From positions 1 through 5,773 of the forward strand of contig JAEYYS010000113.1 of NCBI GenBank assembly GCA_023428335.1: a stretch of 5,773 nt of DNA, read 5' to 3'. This document shows, piece by piece, positions 1-5,573 of this stretch. Each line of letters begins with the position of its first letter. The stretch's first letter is position 1. The stretch is from Verrucomicrobiota bacterium (GTDB lineage: Bacteria; Verrucomicrobiota; Verrucomicrobiia; Verrucomicrobiales; Verrucomicrobiaceae). The notes under the pieces were generated by a model that saw only the letters and a program-made list of their open reading frames with translations, did no database searches and was not told the DNA's origin. A program made the translations under genes and the position numbers.

Positions 1-3000
1 GCATAGAGCGATTGATAGAGCAGCATTTCACCCTCGCCACCGACCGAGCCGCCGGAGGTGAAGGCCGTGCCATCGGCCAGACGACCGGCGGTTTTCACGG
101 CGCCGCTGGCCGCGGTCACGACAGCGACGGCAAAGCCGCTGCCCGCTGGATCGTTCTCGCCCGGCTCAGGCAGGCGCAAGGCCAGGTGGTGGCGGCCGGC
201 AAAGGCATCGGCCCGCTGCTCTCGGCCATCCCAGGGAATACTCCAGCCTTCGCCCTGTTCGACCGTTTCGCCATCGAGTCGGCGCTCCAACAGGCAGTCC
301 GGATCGCCCTGCGTTTGCAAAGTGAGTCGCCCCTGCTGTCCGGGCAGGCCCTTGCGCGCCCAGGCAAACTCGGCCGTCGCCTCGGTAGGCGCATTCGCCT
401 CGACCTGCAGCATCCCCTTGAAGGCTTCGCTGCGCTTGCCGAACAAGGCCTTGCCCGTGAAGGCCCCGGAGGCGGTGGTGGTCAGTTCGTAGCGACCGCC
501 GAGCGAGGCGTTGGCTTCGCTGTCCGGTGGGAAAAAGCCCTGGAAGCGACCCACGAACGCCGCCGGCAATTCCTCGACCTCCAGGACGAAACTCACGCGC
601 TCCGCCGAAGTTCCGGCCGCATTGCGCGCCTGCACTTCCAGGGCGTAACTGCCGGCCTGACGCGGCACGCCGCTGAGCCAGCCGCTGGCACCATCGATCG
701 TCAGCCCGGGCGGCAGGTTTTTCACCGTGTAGCTGACCGGCAACTGCGTGGTCGGAATGAGCAGCTCAAACTCGGCACCGACCCGCGCTGATGGCAGCGG
801 CAGCGACGGCTGGGTCAGCACCGGCAGGGTGGTGGCCTTCTGCGCGATCTCATGGCCCACATCGCCGATGAGGATGACGCCCTGGCGTTCCTGAGCCGTG
901 AGGTTCGGCGCCACGGTCACGGTCAGAATGGCATCGCCCCGTCCCTCGGCAGGTTCCACCGTCACCCAGGGCAACGGATTCAGCACCTGCCAGGCATCGA
1001 GGCTGTACACCAGCATCTGATAGGTCGTGCCGCTTCGGTCGAAGGGCTGCACCCCGGCGTTGTCCCGCAGGCTCAGGGTTGGCAGCGACAGCACCACCTC
1101 AACAGGTTCCGACAACGCCCCGGCGGCATCGCGGGCGCGGTAGCTAAAGCTCGCCGAGGCGAAATCGGCCGCTGCGGTGAAGACCAGTCCGCCCGCGGAT
1201 TTGGCGAGTTTCCCAGCGCTGGCCGGCACCAGCGGCGTGAACGAGGCCAGCGTCGGCACCTCGCCATCCGGGTCGCTGTCGTTGGCGAAGATCGGCAGGG
1301 TCAAGCGCGCCCCGGCTGTCACCGCCAGTTGATCCGCCACCGCCACCGGCGGCCGGTTGCCGGTGGTGAACCTCAAGGTCTTACCGACCGCGCCACCAGC
1401 CGGTCCGGCGGCGCGCAGACGGAAAAAGCGCCACTGGCTGGCTGGCAGGTCCGCGAGCCCGGCGCTGTAGCTGCGCACGCCGTTGACGGTTTCCCCCTCG
1501 ATCGCCGGCACCCGCTCGCCGAAAGCGCCGCTGGGTCCGTGCTCGAAGAAGACCTCCAGTCCGTCGATCACACCCGCCACCGTGCCTTTCAGCGTGGCGG
1601 TGTGCAGTCCGACCTCGCTGGCCGCGAGCGTCTTCACGACAGGTTTCACCGATGCCGCCACGCCAGTGCCCTGCAGCGTCAGCACGCGGTCAGCAGCCCC
1701 GGCGACGCGCAACCGCAACTGCGCCTGCTTCAGGCCGGTTTTGAGCGGTTGAAATTCGACCTGCAAATCGACGCTGGCACCGGCCAGCAGGCTCGCCGGC
1801 AGCGGCGAGAGCAGACGGAAGTCCCCTGCCCCTTCCAGGCTCGCCGACAGGCCGCTCCTGCCGGTTTCACCGGGATTGTGCAACTGCCAGGTCAATCGGC
1901 GCAAACCACCGATCCCGACCTCGCCGAAATCCGCAGTCGCCCCCGCCTCGACCGCGGCCCCTTCGTCGGTTTGCCAGGCCAGCGGCGCGGCGGTGAAGGC
2001 GTAATCGACCTGGCTTTCCAGCAGGCTGAGCGAAAGATTGCCCGAGCCGCTTTCGCAGTGGGCCGTGGCGCGCACCCGCCCGGCCGTTGGCAGCAGCAGG
2101 CCGTCGAGCTGCCAGCCACCCTCGATGCGGCCGGCCTGACCGAGTTCCGTCCAGGTCAGTCCGTCGTCCGTGCTCACCGCCACATCCACACGCCGTGCCT
2201 CCGGCGAACTGCCACCGCGCAACCAGACGACGCGATGCCCGTCGGGCACTTCGAGCGACTCCGTGGCGGGGTCGTTGTGCAGGCGGGCGAGGCCATAGCG
2301 GGCCACGCCACGGATGCCTTCAAACTCGCCCTGAACCAGAATGCGTCCGTCGGCCTGCACGGCCATTCCCGCCGCTTTTCTCTGCATTGGCACGGCGAGA
2401 CTTGTGTCGAAAGCACCGTTCGACTGCAGGCGGCGCACCCCCCAATCGCTAGTTCGATAGCCCGTGGCCGTGCCAAAATCCCCACTCAGCAGAATCTTGC
2501 CATCCGCCTGCACCACCAAACCAAGGACTTCGTCAGAGGAGACCAGGGACGCGCTGAAGGAAGAATCCAGGCTCCAGTCCGGCAGAAAGCGCTTCACCAT
2601 GCCATTGCCATAGACGAGCGCCTTGCCATCGGCCTGAAAGGCGATGCCACCGATCCGGTTGGGAAAGGCCTGCCGCACCTGACTCGCGGGAAAGGTCAGA
2701 TCCGGCTCACCATTGGGATGCAACCGCGCCAGCGTGGTCGAGGAACCGAGACTGACGCGACCTGTGATGGTGGAGGACGACCAAATCAGGATTTTGCCAT
2801 CGTCCTGGATCGCTGTGCCGTCCACAACCCCCGTGACATTTAGGGCAAAGGAGGTGTCCAAGGCGCCACTTGGCAGCAGGCGACAGAGTCCAAAGGACAG
2901 ACCGGTCAGCCAAGGGTAATCAAACCTGCCTCCAGACAGGAGGAATCGCCCTTGATGATCGGTGGAGCGAACACTGAGATTGCCACTGCCTTCACGAAGA

Positions 3001-5492
3001 ACCGGGCTGAAGCTGCCATCCTGCAATCCATCCGCATGATAACGGAGCAGGATGGTTTGAGAGTTCCCGATCACCATGAACTGCCGCGATGGCACCAATG
3101 TCTGAAAGTATCGAGGTACAGGCCCAAAAGTTGGGTCCTCGGTTCCGTCCGTGGCGACGCGAGTGGTGCCTTGTGAGGTGCGCACGAGCAATTTGCCGTC
3201 GGCTTGCAGGCTCTGAAAGCTATGTGCATAAGGATAGAGCGAGTAATCCACCCCGCCCCAAGCGGCGAGCGCTCCCGCAGGCGCATAGCTCAAATCCACC
3301 TCGCCGGATTTCGGGGCGCTGCGGATGATCCTGATTTCATACTGGGTCTTGGAGACCCCGTCGGCTGCCGTCACTTCAAGGCGCAGCGGCGTTGGCACAG
3401 GATCGAGTGTCACCCAGCGCTCAAAGTAATCCGCATCCAAAACCTCATCGACCCCTTCAATGCGCAGTTTTTTTGGGGCGCCGTACCATGACCCATTACC
3501 GACAACGAGGGTGGTCAGATCGCTTGGCACGAAGATGACATACTGCGTTGATGCGGGGATCCATCCGTACAGCAAAGGCGTGGATGGCGAAGTCACCAGA
3601 TTCTGCAAATAAAGCGAATCCAGTGTGGAATCCGCACTCAAGCCGCCTTCGGCACGCAGTGCGACACTGAAGGCGCTGCCGCCGTCGCGACTCAACGTCA
3701 GGGTGCCGGTCGGTGAAGCATTGCCGTCGGGCACGCGCGTCACCTGAAACTCGGTGGTCTCGCCCGGAGGCAAAAGGCGGCGCAGGGCCGAGGTGTCGAG
3801 CCGAAAGACCGGCGAACCCGTCAGGCGCAAACGCCCCAGCCGCAGCGGAGCCGTGCCGGTGTTGCGGACGGTGAAAACCTGGGGCTCGGTCGTGGTGCCA
3901 AGATCCACCTGCGCGGAACCGTCCTGAGCGAGAACACCTGCCGGACCTTCCAGCACGAGTTCAGGTGTACCGGCACCGTAGCTGGCAACCTGGTCGACCA
4001 GGCCCATCGAGCCGTTGTAACGACCACTGGACGTGCGACCGAAGGCACGCAGCGTGCCAGACGGCGGCAGGCTCAGTCCCGCCAGTTCCCAGCCACCGCT
4101 CATCCGGGTGCCAGACCCCAGCGACTGCCAGGTGACGCCGCCATCCGTGCTCAACTCAAAGCGCGCCTCCGAGATCTCCGGCGCAGTGCCGCCGCGCCGC
4201 CATTCGAGGCGCGTGGCATCGACCTGCACCAGTTCATCCTGGGCGGGATCATTCTGCAGGCGATGCAGGAGATTCTGGGAACGATTCCACGAGTGAGGAA
4301 AATCCCCCCCGACGAGCAACGAACCGTCGGCATGCAGAGCGGCCCCATAAAGCGTGTAGCTGCCATAGGTTTGGGTTCCCCAGGTCAAGCCGGAGGCAAA
4401 AGAAGTGTCGAGTGTCCCGTTGGCAAGCAACCGCACCACCGCACGATGCTTTGGATTGGCACCGAGCGTGCCAAATGCCCCAGCCACAAAAATCCGACCA
4501 TCCGCCTGGAGTTGCAGGGAGTAGGGGGTGTTGTTGAGCGAAGCCGCAAACGCCAGATCGCGACTGCCATCCGGTCGCAATCTGGCCAATCGATCGGCTG
4601 AATCGCCCTGCACACGACGAAAGCTGCCCCCCACAAGGACATGGCCATCCGGCTGCAGGGCCATTACGGTCACCGTCGCTGGAGTTGTGTCGGTGCTCCC
4701 CTGCACGTTGGGATGGTAATTCGTGTCCAGACTGCCATCGGGGTGCAGTCGCGCCACACGATTGCGGGTCACGCCATTGACTGAGGTAAAACTGCCGCCC
4801 ACGAGCAACCTGCCATCCGGCAGACAGACCACGGAGAAGACATTGCCATTGAAGATCGGCGCAAAGCTGGTGTCGAGACTGCCGTCGGGATGCAGCCGTG
4901 CCAGATGAGCCTGCGTCACCCCACCGATTTCCTGAAAGGCGCCCGCCACCAAAACCTTGCCATCCGGCTGCACCTGCAGGCTATACACGAGGCCGACACG
5001 CAACTGCGGCGTGAAGGACTCATCCACCGTGCCATCCGGGTGCAGGCGAAAGAGATGCTCCGCGTCCGCTCCAGGGTTCGTGCCGCGGTAGTGGGACAAC
5101 CAAAGCGATCCGTCCCAGTGCAGGCTGATGCAGCCAACCTGCCCCAAGCCCGTTCCTCTCTCCAGATTGGCCAGACCAACCCCTTCATTCTGCAGCCGAT
5201 CCCAATTGGGATGGTCACGACCTCCCGCCTGTCGGAAAAAGCCTCCGAGCAGGATGCCTCCTTCGGGCAACGGCGCCACTAGGGTCAGAGCCGTCGATGC
5301 GGATGACATGGTATAATACACCCCCGGCTTGAAATCCGGATCCACATCCCCGGGCGCAGCCCGCCCGGCGACCGCGAGGCCCAAGAAAACCACGAGCCAA
5401 CACCCCCACCGAAACGCCGAGCACAGACGAGAAAAAATCACAAACCCACTCAGCAAAACAACCCAGTGAAAGTCAATGCCAATCGCCCCCAT
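1..5492 (-). CDS. Large exported two-propeller, multi-Ig-domain protein (C terminus beyond the window)
   Basis: A single frame of 1830 codons runs from ATG at 5492-5490 to the left edge with no stop; an in-frame TAG lies upstream at 5573-5571. The product is predicted to be secreted or surface-exposed: an N-terminal hydrophobic segment, then only beta modules. It carries two sets of seven delta-60 repeats (core LQ-ADG-K-LV-G-F, then RL-DG-LD-SF), each followed by the same WxRGG/STDGG-TW/GGW module and an ASH-like sandwich, then FN3-like, Big_9, BACON-like and He_PIG domains and a C-terminal beta domain. No catalytic motif is visible, and the function of such proteins is not known; adhesion or glycan binding is a guess. 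Cysteines are scarce (seven in 1830 residues). By comparison with relatives I recall, perhaps a hundred or so residues are missing at the C terminus, including any sorting signal. The existence of the gene is near certain; its start and function are not. Confidence 0.95.
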   Translation of the reverse strand, partial: MGAIGIDFHWVVLLSGFVIFSRLCSAFRWGCWLVVFLGLAVAGRAAPGDVDPDFKPGVYYTMSSASTALTLVAPLPEGGILLGGFFRQAGGRDHPNWDRLQNEGVGLANLERGTGLGQVGCISLHWDGSLWLSHYRGTNPGADAEHLFRLHPDGTVDESFTPQLRVGLVYSLQVQPDGKVLVAGAFQEIGGVTQAHLARLHPDGSLDTSFAPIFNGNVFSVVCLPDGRLLVGGSFTSVNGVTRNRVARLHPDGSLDTNYHPNVQGSTDTTPATVTVMALQPDGHVLVGGSFRRVQGDSADRLARLRPDGSRDLAFAASLNNTPYSLQLQADGRIFVAGAFGTLGANPKHRAVVRLLANGTLDTSFASGLTWGTQTYGSYTLYGAALHADGSLLVGGDFPHSWNRSQNLLHRLQNDPAQDELVQVDATRLEWRRGGTAPEISEARFELSTDGGVTWQSLGSGTRMSGGWELAGLSLPPSGTLRAFGRTSSGRYNGSMGLVDQVASYGAGTPELVLEGPAGVLAQDGSAQVDLGTTTEPQVFTVRNTGTAPLRLGRLRLTGSPVFRLDTSALRRLLPPGETTEFQVTRVPDGNASPTGTLTLSRDGGSAFSVALRAEGGLSADSTLDSLYLQNLVTSPSTPLLYGWIPASTQYVIFVPSDLTTLVVGNGSWYGAPKKLRIEGVDEVLDADYFERWVTLDPVPTPLRLEVTAADGVSKTQYEIRIIRSAPKSGEVDLSYAPAGALAAWGGVDYSLYPYAHSFQSLQADGKLLVRTSQGTTRVATDGTEDPTFGPVPRYFQTLVPSRQFMVIGNSQTILLRYHADGLQDGSFSPVLREGSGNLSVRSTDHQGRFLLSGGRFDYPWLTGLSFGLCRLLPSGALDTSFALNVTGVVDGTAIQDDGKILIWSSSTITGRVSLGSSTTLARLHPNGEPDLTFPASQVRQAFPNRIGGIAFQADGKALVYGNGMVKRFLPDWSLDSSFSASLVSSDEVLGLVVQADGKILLSGDFGTATGYRTSDWGVRRLQSNGAFDTSLAVPMQRKAAGMAVQADGRILVQGEFEGIRGVARYGLARLHNDPATESLEVPDGHRVVWLRGGSSPEARRVDVAVSTDDGLTWTELGQAGRIEGGWQLDGLLLPTAGRVRATAHCESGSGNLSLSLLESQVDYAFTAAPLAWQTDEGAAVEAGATADFGEVGIGGLRRLTWQLHNPGETGRSGLSASLEGAGDFRLLSPLPASLLAGASVDLQVEFQPLKTGLKQAQLRLRVAGAADRVLTLQGTGVAASVKPVVKTLAASEVGLHTATLKGTVAGVIDGLEVFFEHGPSGAFGERVPAIEGETVNGVRSYSAGLADLPASQWRFFRLRAAGPAGGAVGKTLRFTTGNRPPVAVADQLAVTAGARLTLPIFANDSDPDGEVPTLASFTPLVPASAGKLAKSAGGLVFTAAADFASASFSYRARDAAGALSEPVEVVLSLPTLSLRDNAGVQPFDRSGTTYQMLVYSLDAWQVLNPLPWVTVEPAEGRGDAILTVTVAPNLTAQERQGVILIGDVGHEIAQKATTLPVLTQPSLPLPSARVGAEFELLIPTTQLPVSYTVKNLPPGLTIDGASGWLSGVPRQAGSYALEVQARNAAGTSAERVSFVLEVEELPAAFVGRFQGFFPPDSEANASLGGRYELTTTASGAFTGKALFGKRSEAFKGMLQVEANAPTEATAEFAWARKGLPGQQGRLTLQTQGDPDCLLERRLDGETVEQGEGWSIPWDGREQRADAFAGRHHLALRLPEPGENDPAGSGFAVAVVTAASGAVKTAGRLADGTAFTSGGSVGGEGEMLLYQSLY
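3..566 (-). other. C-terminal beta domain, cut by the window edge
   Basis: Residues 1643-1830. After He_PIG, AFVGRFQGFF opens a new domain containing GGRYELTTTASGAFTGKALFG (in part 1665-1673 and 1674-1685), SEAFKGML, and a later GSGFAVAVVTAASG (1784-1797) with GRLADGTAFTSGG. The two segments resemble each other (aromatic, alternating strand, SGA-tG), so the domain appears built from two related halves. I recall this arrangement, with RLADGT, at the ends of other delta-60 proteins from PVC-group bacteria. It carries no catalytic motif that I can recognise. The last visible residues are LLYQSLY; further sequence to the left is needed to finish it. Confidence 0.65.
567..836 (-). other. He_PIG putative Ig domain
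   Basis: Residues 1553-1642. VGAEFELLIPTTQLPVSYTV is split here by function: the first strand pair leads to NLPPGLTIDGASGWLSG (1592-1608), then VPRQAGSYALEVQARNAAG. LPxGLxID--tG-LsG-P--aG-y---v-A-N--G is the diagnostic He_PIG signature, and this is the cleanest domain match in the protein. Confidence 0.9.
837..1082 (-). other. BACON-like domain
   Basis: Residues 1471-1552. PLPWVTVEPAEGRGDA (1506-1521) followed by ILTVTVAPN, ERQGVILIGDVG and HEIAQ (1547-1551) fits the BACON pattern: W-t-P--G-G, v-V--N, R-G-I-i, and a final v-Q. BACON domains are often found in proteins that contact carbohydrate or mucin, but binding is not established for most of them. The first 35 residues (1471-1505) are less typical and may be a linker plus the first strands. 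Confidence 0.65.
1083..1358 (-). other. Big_9 / cadherin-type Ig-like domain
   Basis: Residues 1379-1470. RPPVAVADQLAVTAG is followed by IFANDSDPDGE (1401-1411), then GKLAKSAGGLVFTAAADF and SFSYRARDAAGALSEP. The acidic NDSDPDG loop is the usual calcium-binding element of this family, and the F-Y-D pattern at the end is typical. Confidence 0.85.
1359..1652 (-). other. Fibronectin type III-like domain
   Basis: Residues 1281-1378. KPVVKTLAASEVGLHTATL-G-V, then EVFFEHGPSGAFG and the closing FRLRAAGPAGGAVGKTL-F-TG, match the FN3-like module common in bacterial surface proteins, in which A-T-L-G-V and V-FEYG are the signature strands. It is probably a linker in the stalk. Confidence 0.75.
1653..1979 (-). 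other. ASH / choice-of-anchor-D-like beta sandwich, copy 2
   Basis: Residues 1172-1280. It shows DFGEVGIGGLRRLTWQLHN (1188-1206), GAGDF (1221-1225), a LLAGASVDLQVEFQPLKTG turn and strand, and the closing LTLQGTG (1271-1277). This is a fuller match to the choice-of-anchor-D/ASH pattern than copy 1, which lacks the LxGTG ending. Confidence 0.82.
1980..2279 (-). other. Post-propeller module, copy 2
   Basis: Residues 1072-1171, beginning HNDPA immediately after the last blade. It keeps VVWLRGG, PE, STDDGLTW, LG, R-xx-GGWQL-GL-LP and VRA in the same order and spacing as copy 1. The C-terminal third (HCESGSGNLSLSLLESQ) is the most diverged part and contains Cys1146, absent from copy 1. Confidence 0.7.
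2280..3302 (-). repeat. Second delta-60 repeat array, diverged seven-bladed beta-propeller
   Basis: Residues 731-1071. It opens with EVDLSYAP, equivalent to VDPDF of the first array, and again allows seven repeats. Their turn positions are QADG (763-766), PSRQ (801-804), HQG (846-848), QDDG (896-899), QADG (953-956), QADG (995-998) and QADG (1046-1049); the array ends at RLHND. Blades 4, 6 and 7 keep the consensus LVxxxF or ILxSGDF segment well. Blades 1, 2 and 5 are shortened to about 35-40 residues, and blade 2 has lost the DG turn altogether. The array is less regular than the first one, consistent with separate divergence after duplication. Confidence 0.85.
3321..3641 (-). other. Cadherin-like beta-sandwich domain between the duplicated units
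   Basis: Residues 618-724. The stretch TLDSLYLQ, then QYVIFVPSDLTTLVV, and the ending LRLEVTAADGVSKTQYEIRI followed by IR match the cadherin-like beta-sandwich family (PF12733 type), whose members typically open with LssL-l and close with VTAeDG-tktY-I-I-R. It occurs only once, between the first ASH-like domain and the second propeller. It probably acts as a rigid spacer or glycan-binding module; the latter is conjecture. Confidence 0.82.
3642..3968 (-). other. ASH / choice-of-anchor-D-like beta sandwich, copy 1
   Basis: Residues 509-617. The order ELVLEGPAG, LAQDGSAQVDLGTT, FTVRNTGTAPLRL, LPPGETTEFQV and TGTLTLSRDGG follows the ASPM-SPD2-Hydin / choice-of-anchor-D pattern: an FG- or LG-containing strand, FxxxNTGxAPL, an LxPG turn, then a strand ending the sandwich. 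These are structural or protein-interaction modules; no binding site can be named from sequence. Confidence 0.8.
3969..4256 (-). other. Post-propeller module, copy 1
   Basis: Residues 413-508. It follows the last blade directly, starting at NDPA. Key residues: W432 and the following RRGG, then PE, STDGG-TW, LGSG-R, GGWEL-GLSLP and RAFGR. The regular alternation of hydrophobic residues suggests a beta sandwich. I recall similar segments after delta-60 propellers in other large proteins of this type but know no named domain for it. Copy 2 occurs at the same place after the second propeller; by hand alignment about 39 of 92 positions are identical. Confidence 0.7.
4257..5345 (-). repeat. First delta-60 repeat array, seven-bladed beta-propeller
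   Basis: Residues 50-412. Seven repeats of about 45-60 residues can be laid out by their DG turns: a degenerate first copy at PEGG (76-79), then WDG (126-128), QPDG (175-178), LPDG (224-227), QPDG (280-283), QADG (329-332) and HADG (387-390). Each good copy continues with LVGG/LVAG, SF or AF, then RL-DG-LD-SF. The stretch VDPDF (50-54) just after the signal peptide matches the end of a repeat, so it probably supplies the strand that closes the ring with the last blade, which itself ends at RLQND. This is the delta-60 repeat family (TIGR02608/DUF5122 type). Blades 3-6 are closest to consensus; blade 1 has lost most of its second half-motif. Confidence 0.88.
5355..5492 (-). other. Signal sequence, with start-site ambiguity
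   Basis: Residues 1-46. From the ATG at 5492 there are two hydrophobic stretches: residues 10-20 (WVVLLSGFVIF) and 29-42 (WGCWLVVFLGLAVA), separated by SRLCSAFR. The second stretch preceded by Arg22 and Arg28 looks like a normal Sec signal peptide, with likely signal peptidase I cleavage after Ala45 (AGRA|APGD). There is no lipobox cysteine near the cleavage site. The DNA for residues 1-20 is A/T-richer than the rest of the gene, so this part may be untranslated leader. A GTG at 5441-5439 (codon 18) would give a compact signal peptide of about 28 residues. Starting at the next in-frame Met (codon 62) would remove the signal and the first propeller strand, so it is unlikely. Confidence 0.7.
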
Positions 5493-5498
5493 GACATG

Positions 5499-5507
5499 CC
5501 TTTTTCC
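5499..5507 (-). promoter_or_regulatory. Weak candidate ribosome binding site for the ATG at 5492
   Basis: On the coding strand GGAAAAAGG ends six bases before the ATG at 5492. The match to the anti-Shine-Dalgarno core is only AAGG, but the spacing is suitable. The alternative GTG start at 5441 has only a weak GAGTGGG a few bases upstream. The site therefore mildly favours the ATG without settling the start. Confidence 0.35.
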
Positions 5508-5550
5508 GGAGCTTTCAAGCTCTCGCCTGCCAGGGAACGGCGAACCGCCC

Positions 5551-5573
5551 CGCGGGGTCACTGCCCCCGCCTA
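5551..5573 (+). repeat. Intergenic hairpin repeat, copy 1
   Basis: A 23-bp sequence, CGCGGGGTC then AC then TGCCCCCGCCTA, that recurs in the same orientation at 5700-5722 with 21 of 23 bases identical. Within it GCGGGG (5552-5557) and CCCCGC (5565-5570) can pair across a 7-base loop. The two differences lie in the loop, so the stem is conserved between copies. It resembles a REP-like palindromic unit. Confidence 0.6.

Noticed and set aside
12..791. 259-codon open frame on the plus strand
   Set aside because: Antisense to the He_PIG and C-terminal domains of the minus-strand gene, low-complexity composition, and no family signature.
852..2843. 663-codon open frame on the plus strand
   Set aside because: It is exactly antisense and codon-aligned to the large minus-strand gene. 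Its translation is rich in R, H, Q, G and A with no recognisable domain, whereas the opposite strand gives continuous known domains. GC-rich codon use makes such antisense frames common.
5312..5317. Perfect TATAAT on the plus strand
   Set aside because: No TTGACA-like box at 16-18 bases upstream and no plus-strand gene follows; it lies inside the coding region for residues 59-61 of the minus-strand gene.
4257..5345. Regular plus-strand GCCATCCGG/TGCAG-type motifs at about 160-base spacing, looking like a CRISPR-like or tandem DNA array
   Set aside because: They are the reverse complement of the LQPDG turn of delta-60 repeats. The intervening sequence is coding and the spacing and identity are those of protein repeats, not of CRISPR.
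5215..5424. 69-codon minus-strand frame with a leader-like start, MLGVSVGVLARGFLG
   Set aside because: It lies in a different frame within the signal-peptide and first-blade region of the large gene; after the first residues it is only arginine/glycine-rich sequence.
5471..5479. TTGACT on the minus strand as a possible -35 box
   Set aside because: No reasonable -10 sequence follows at the expected spacing, and the position is downstream of the chosen ATG; it would matter only if the GTG start at 5441 is the true one.
5551..5570. GC-rich hairpin as an intrinsic terminator
   Set aside because: There is no T-tract after the stem on either strand, and the same element occurs again 149 bp away, which fits an intergenic repeat better.
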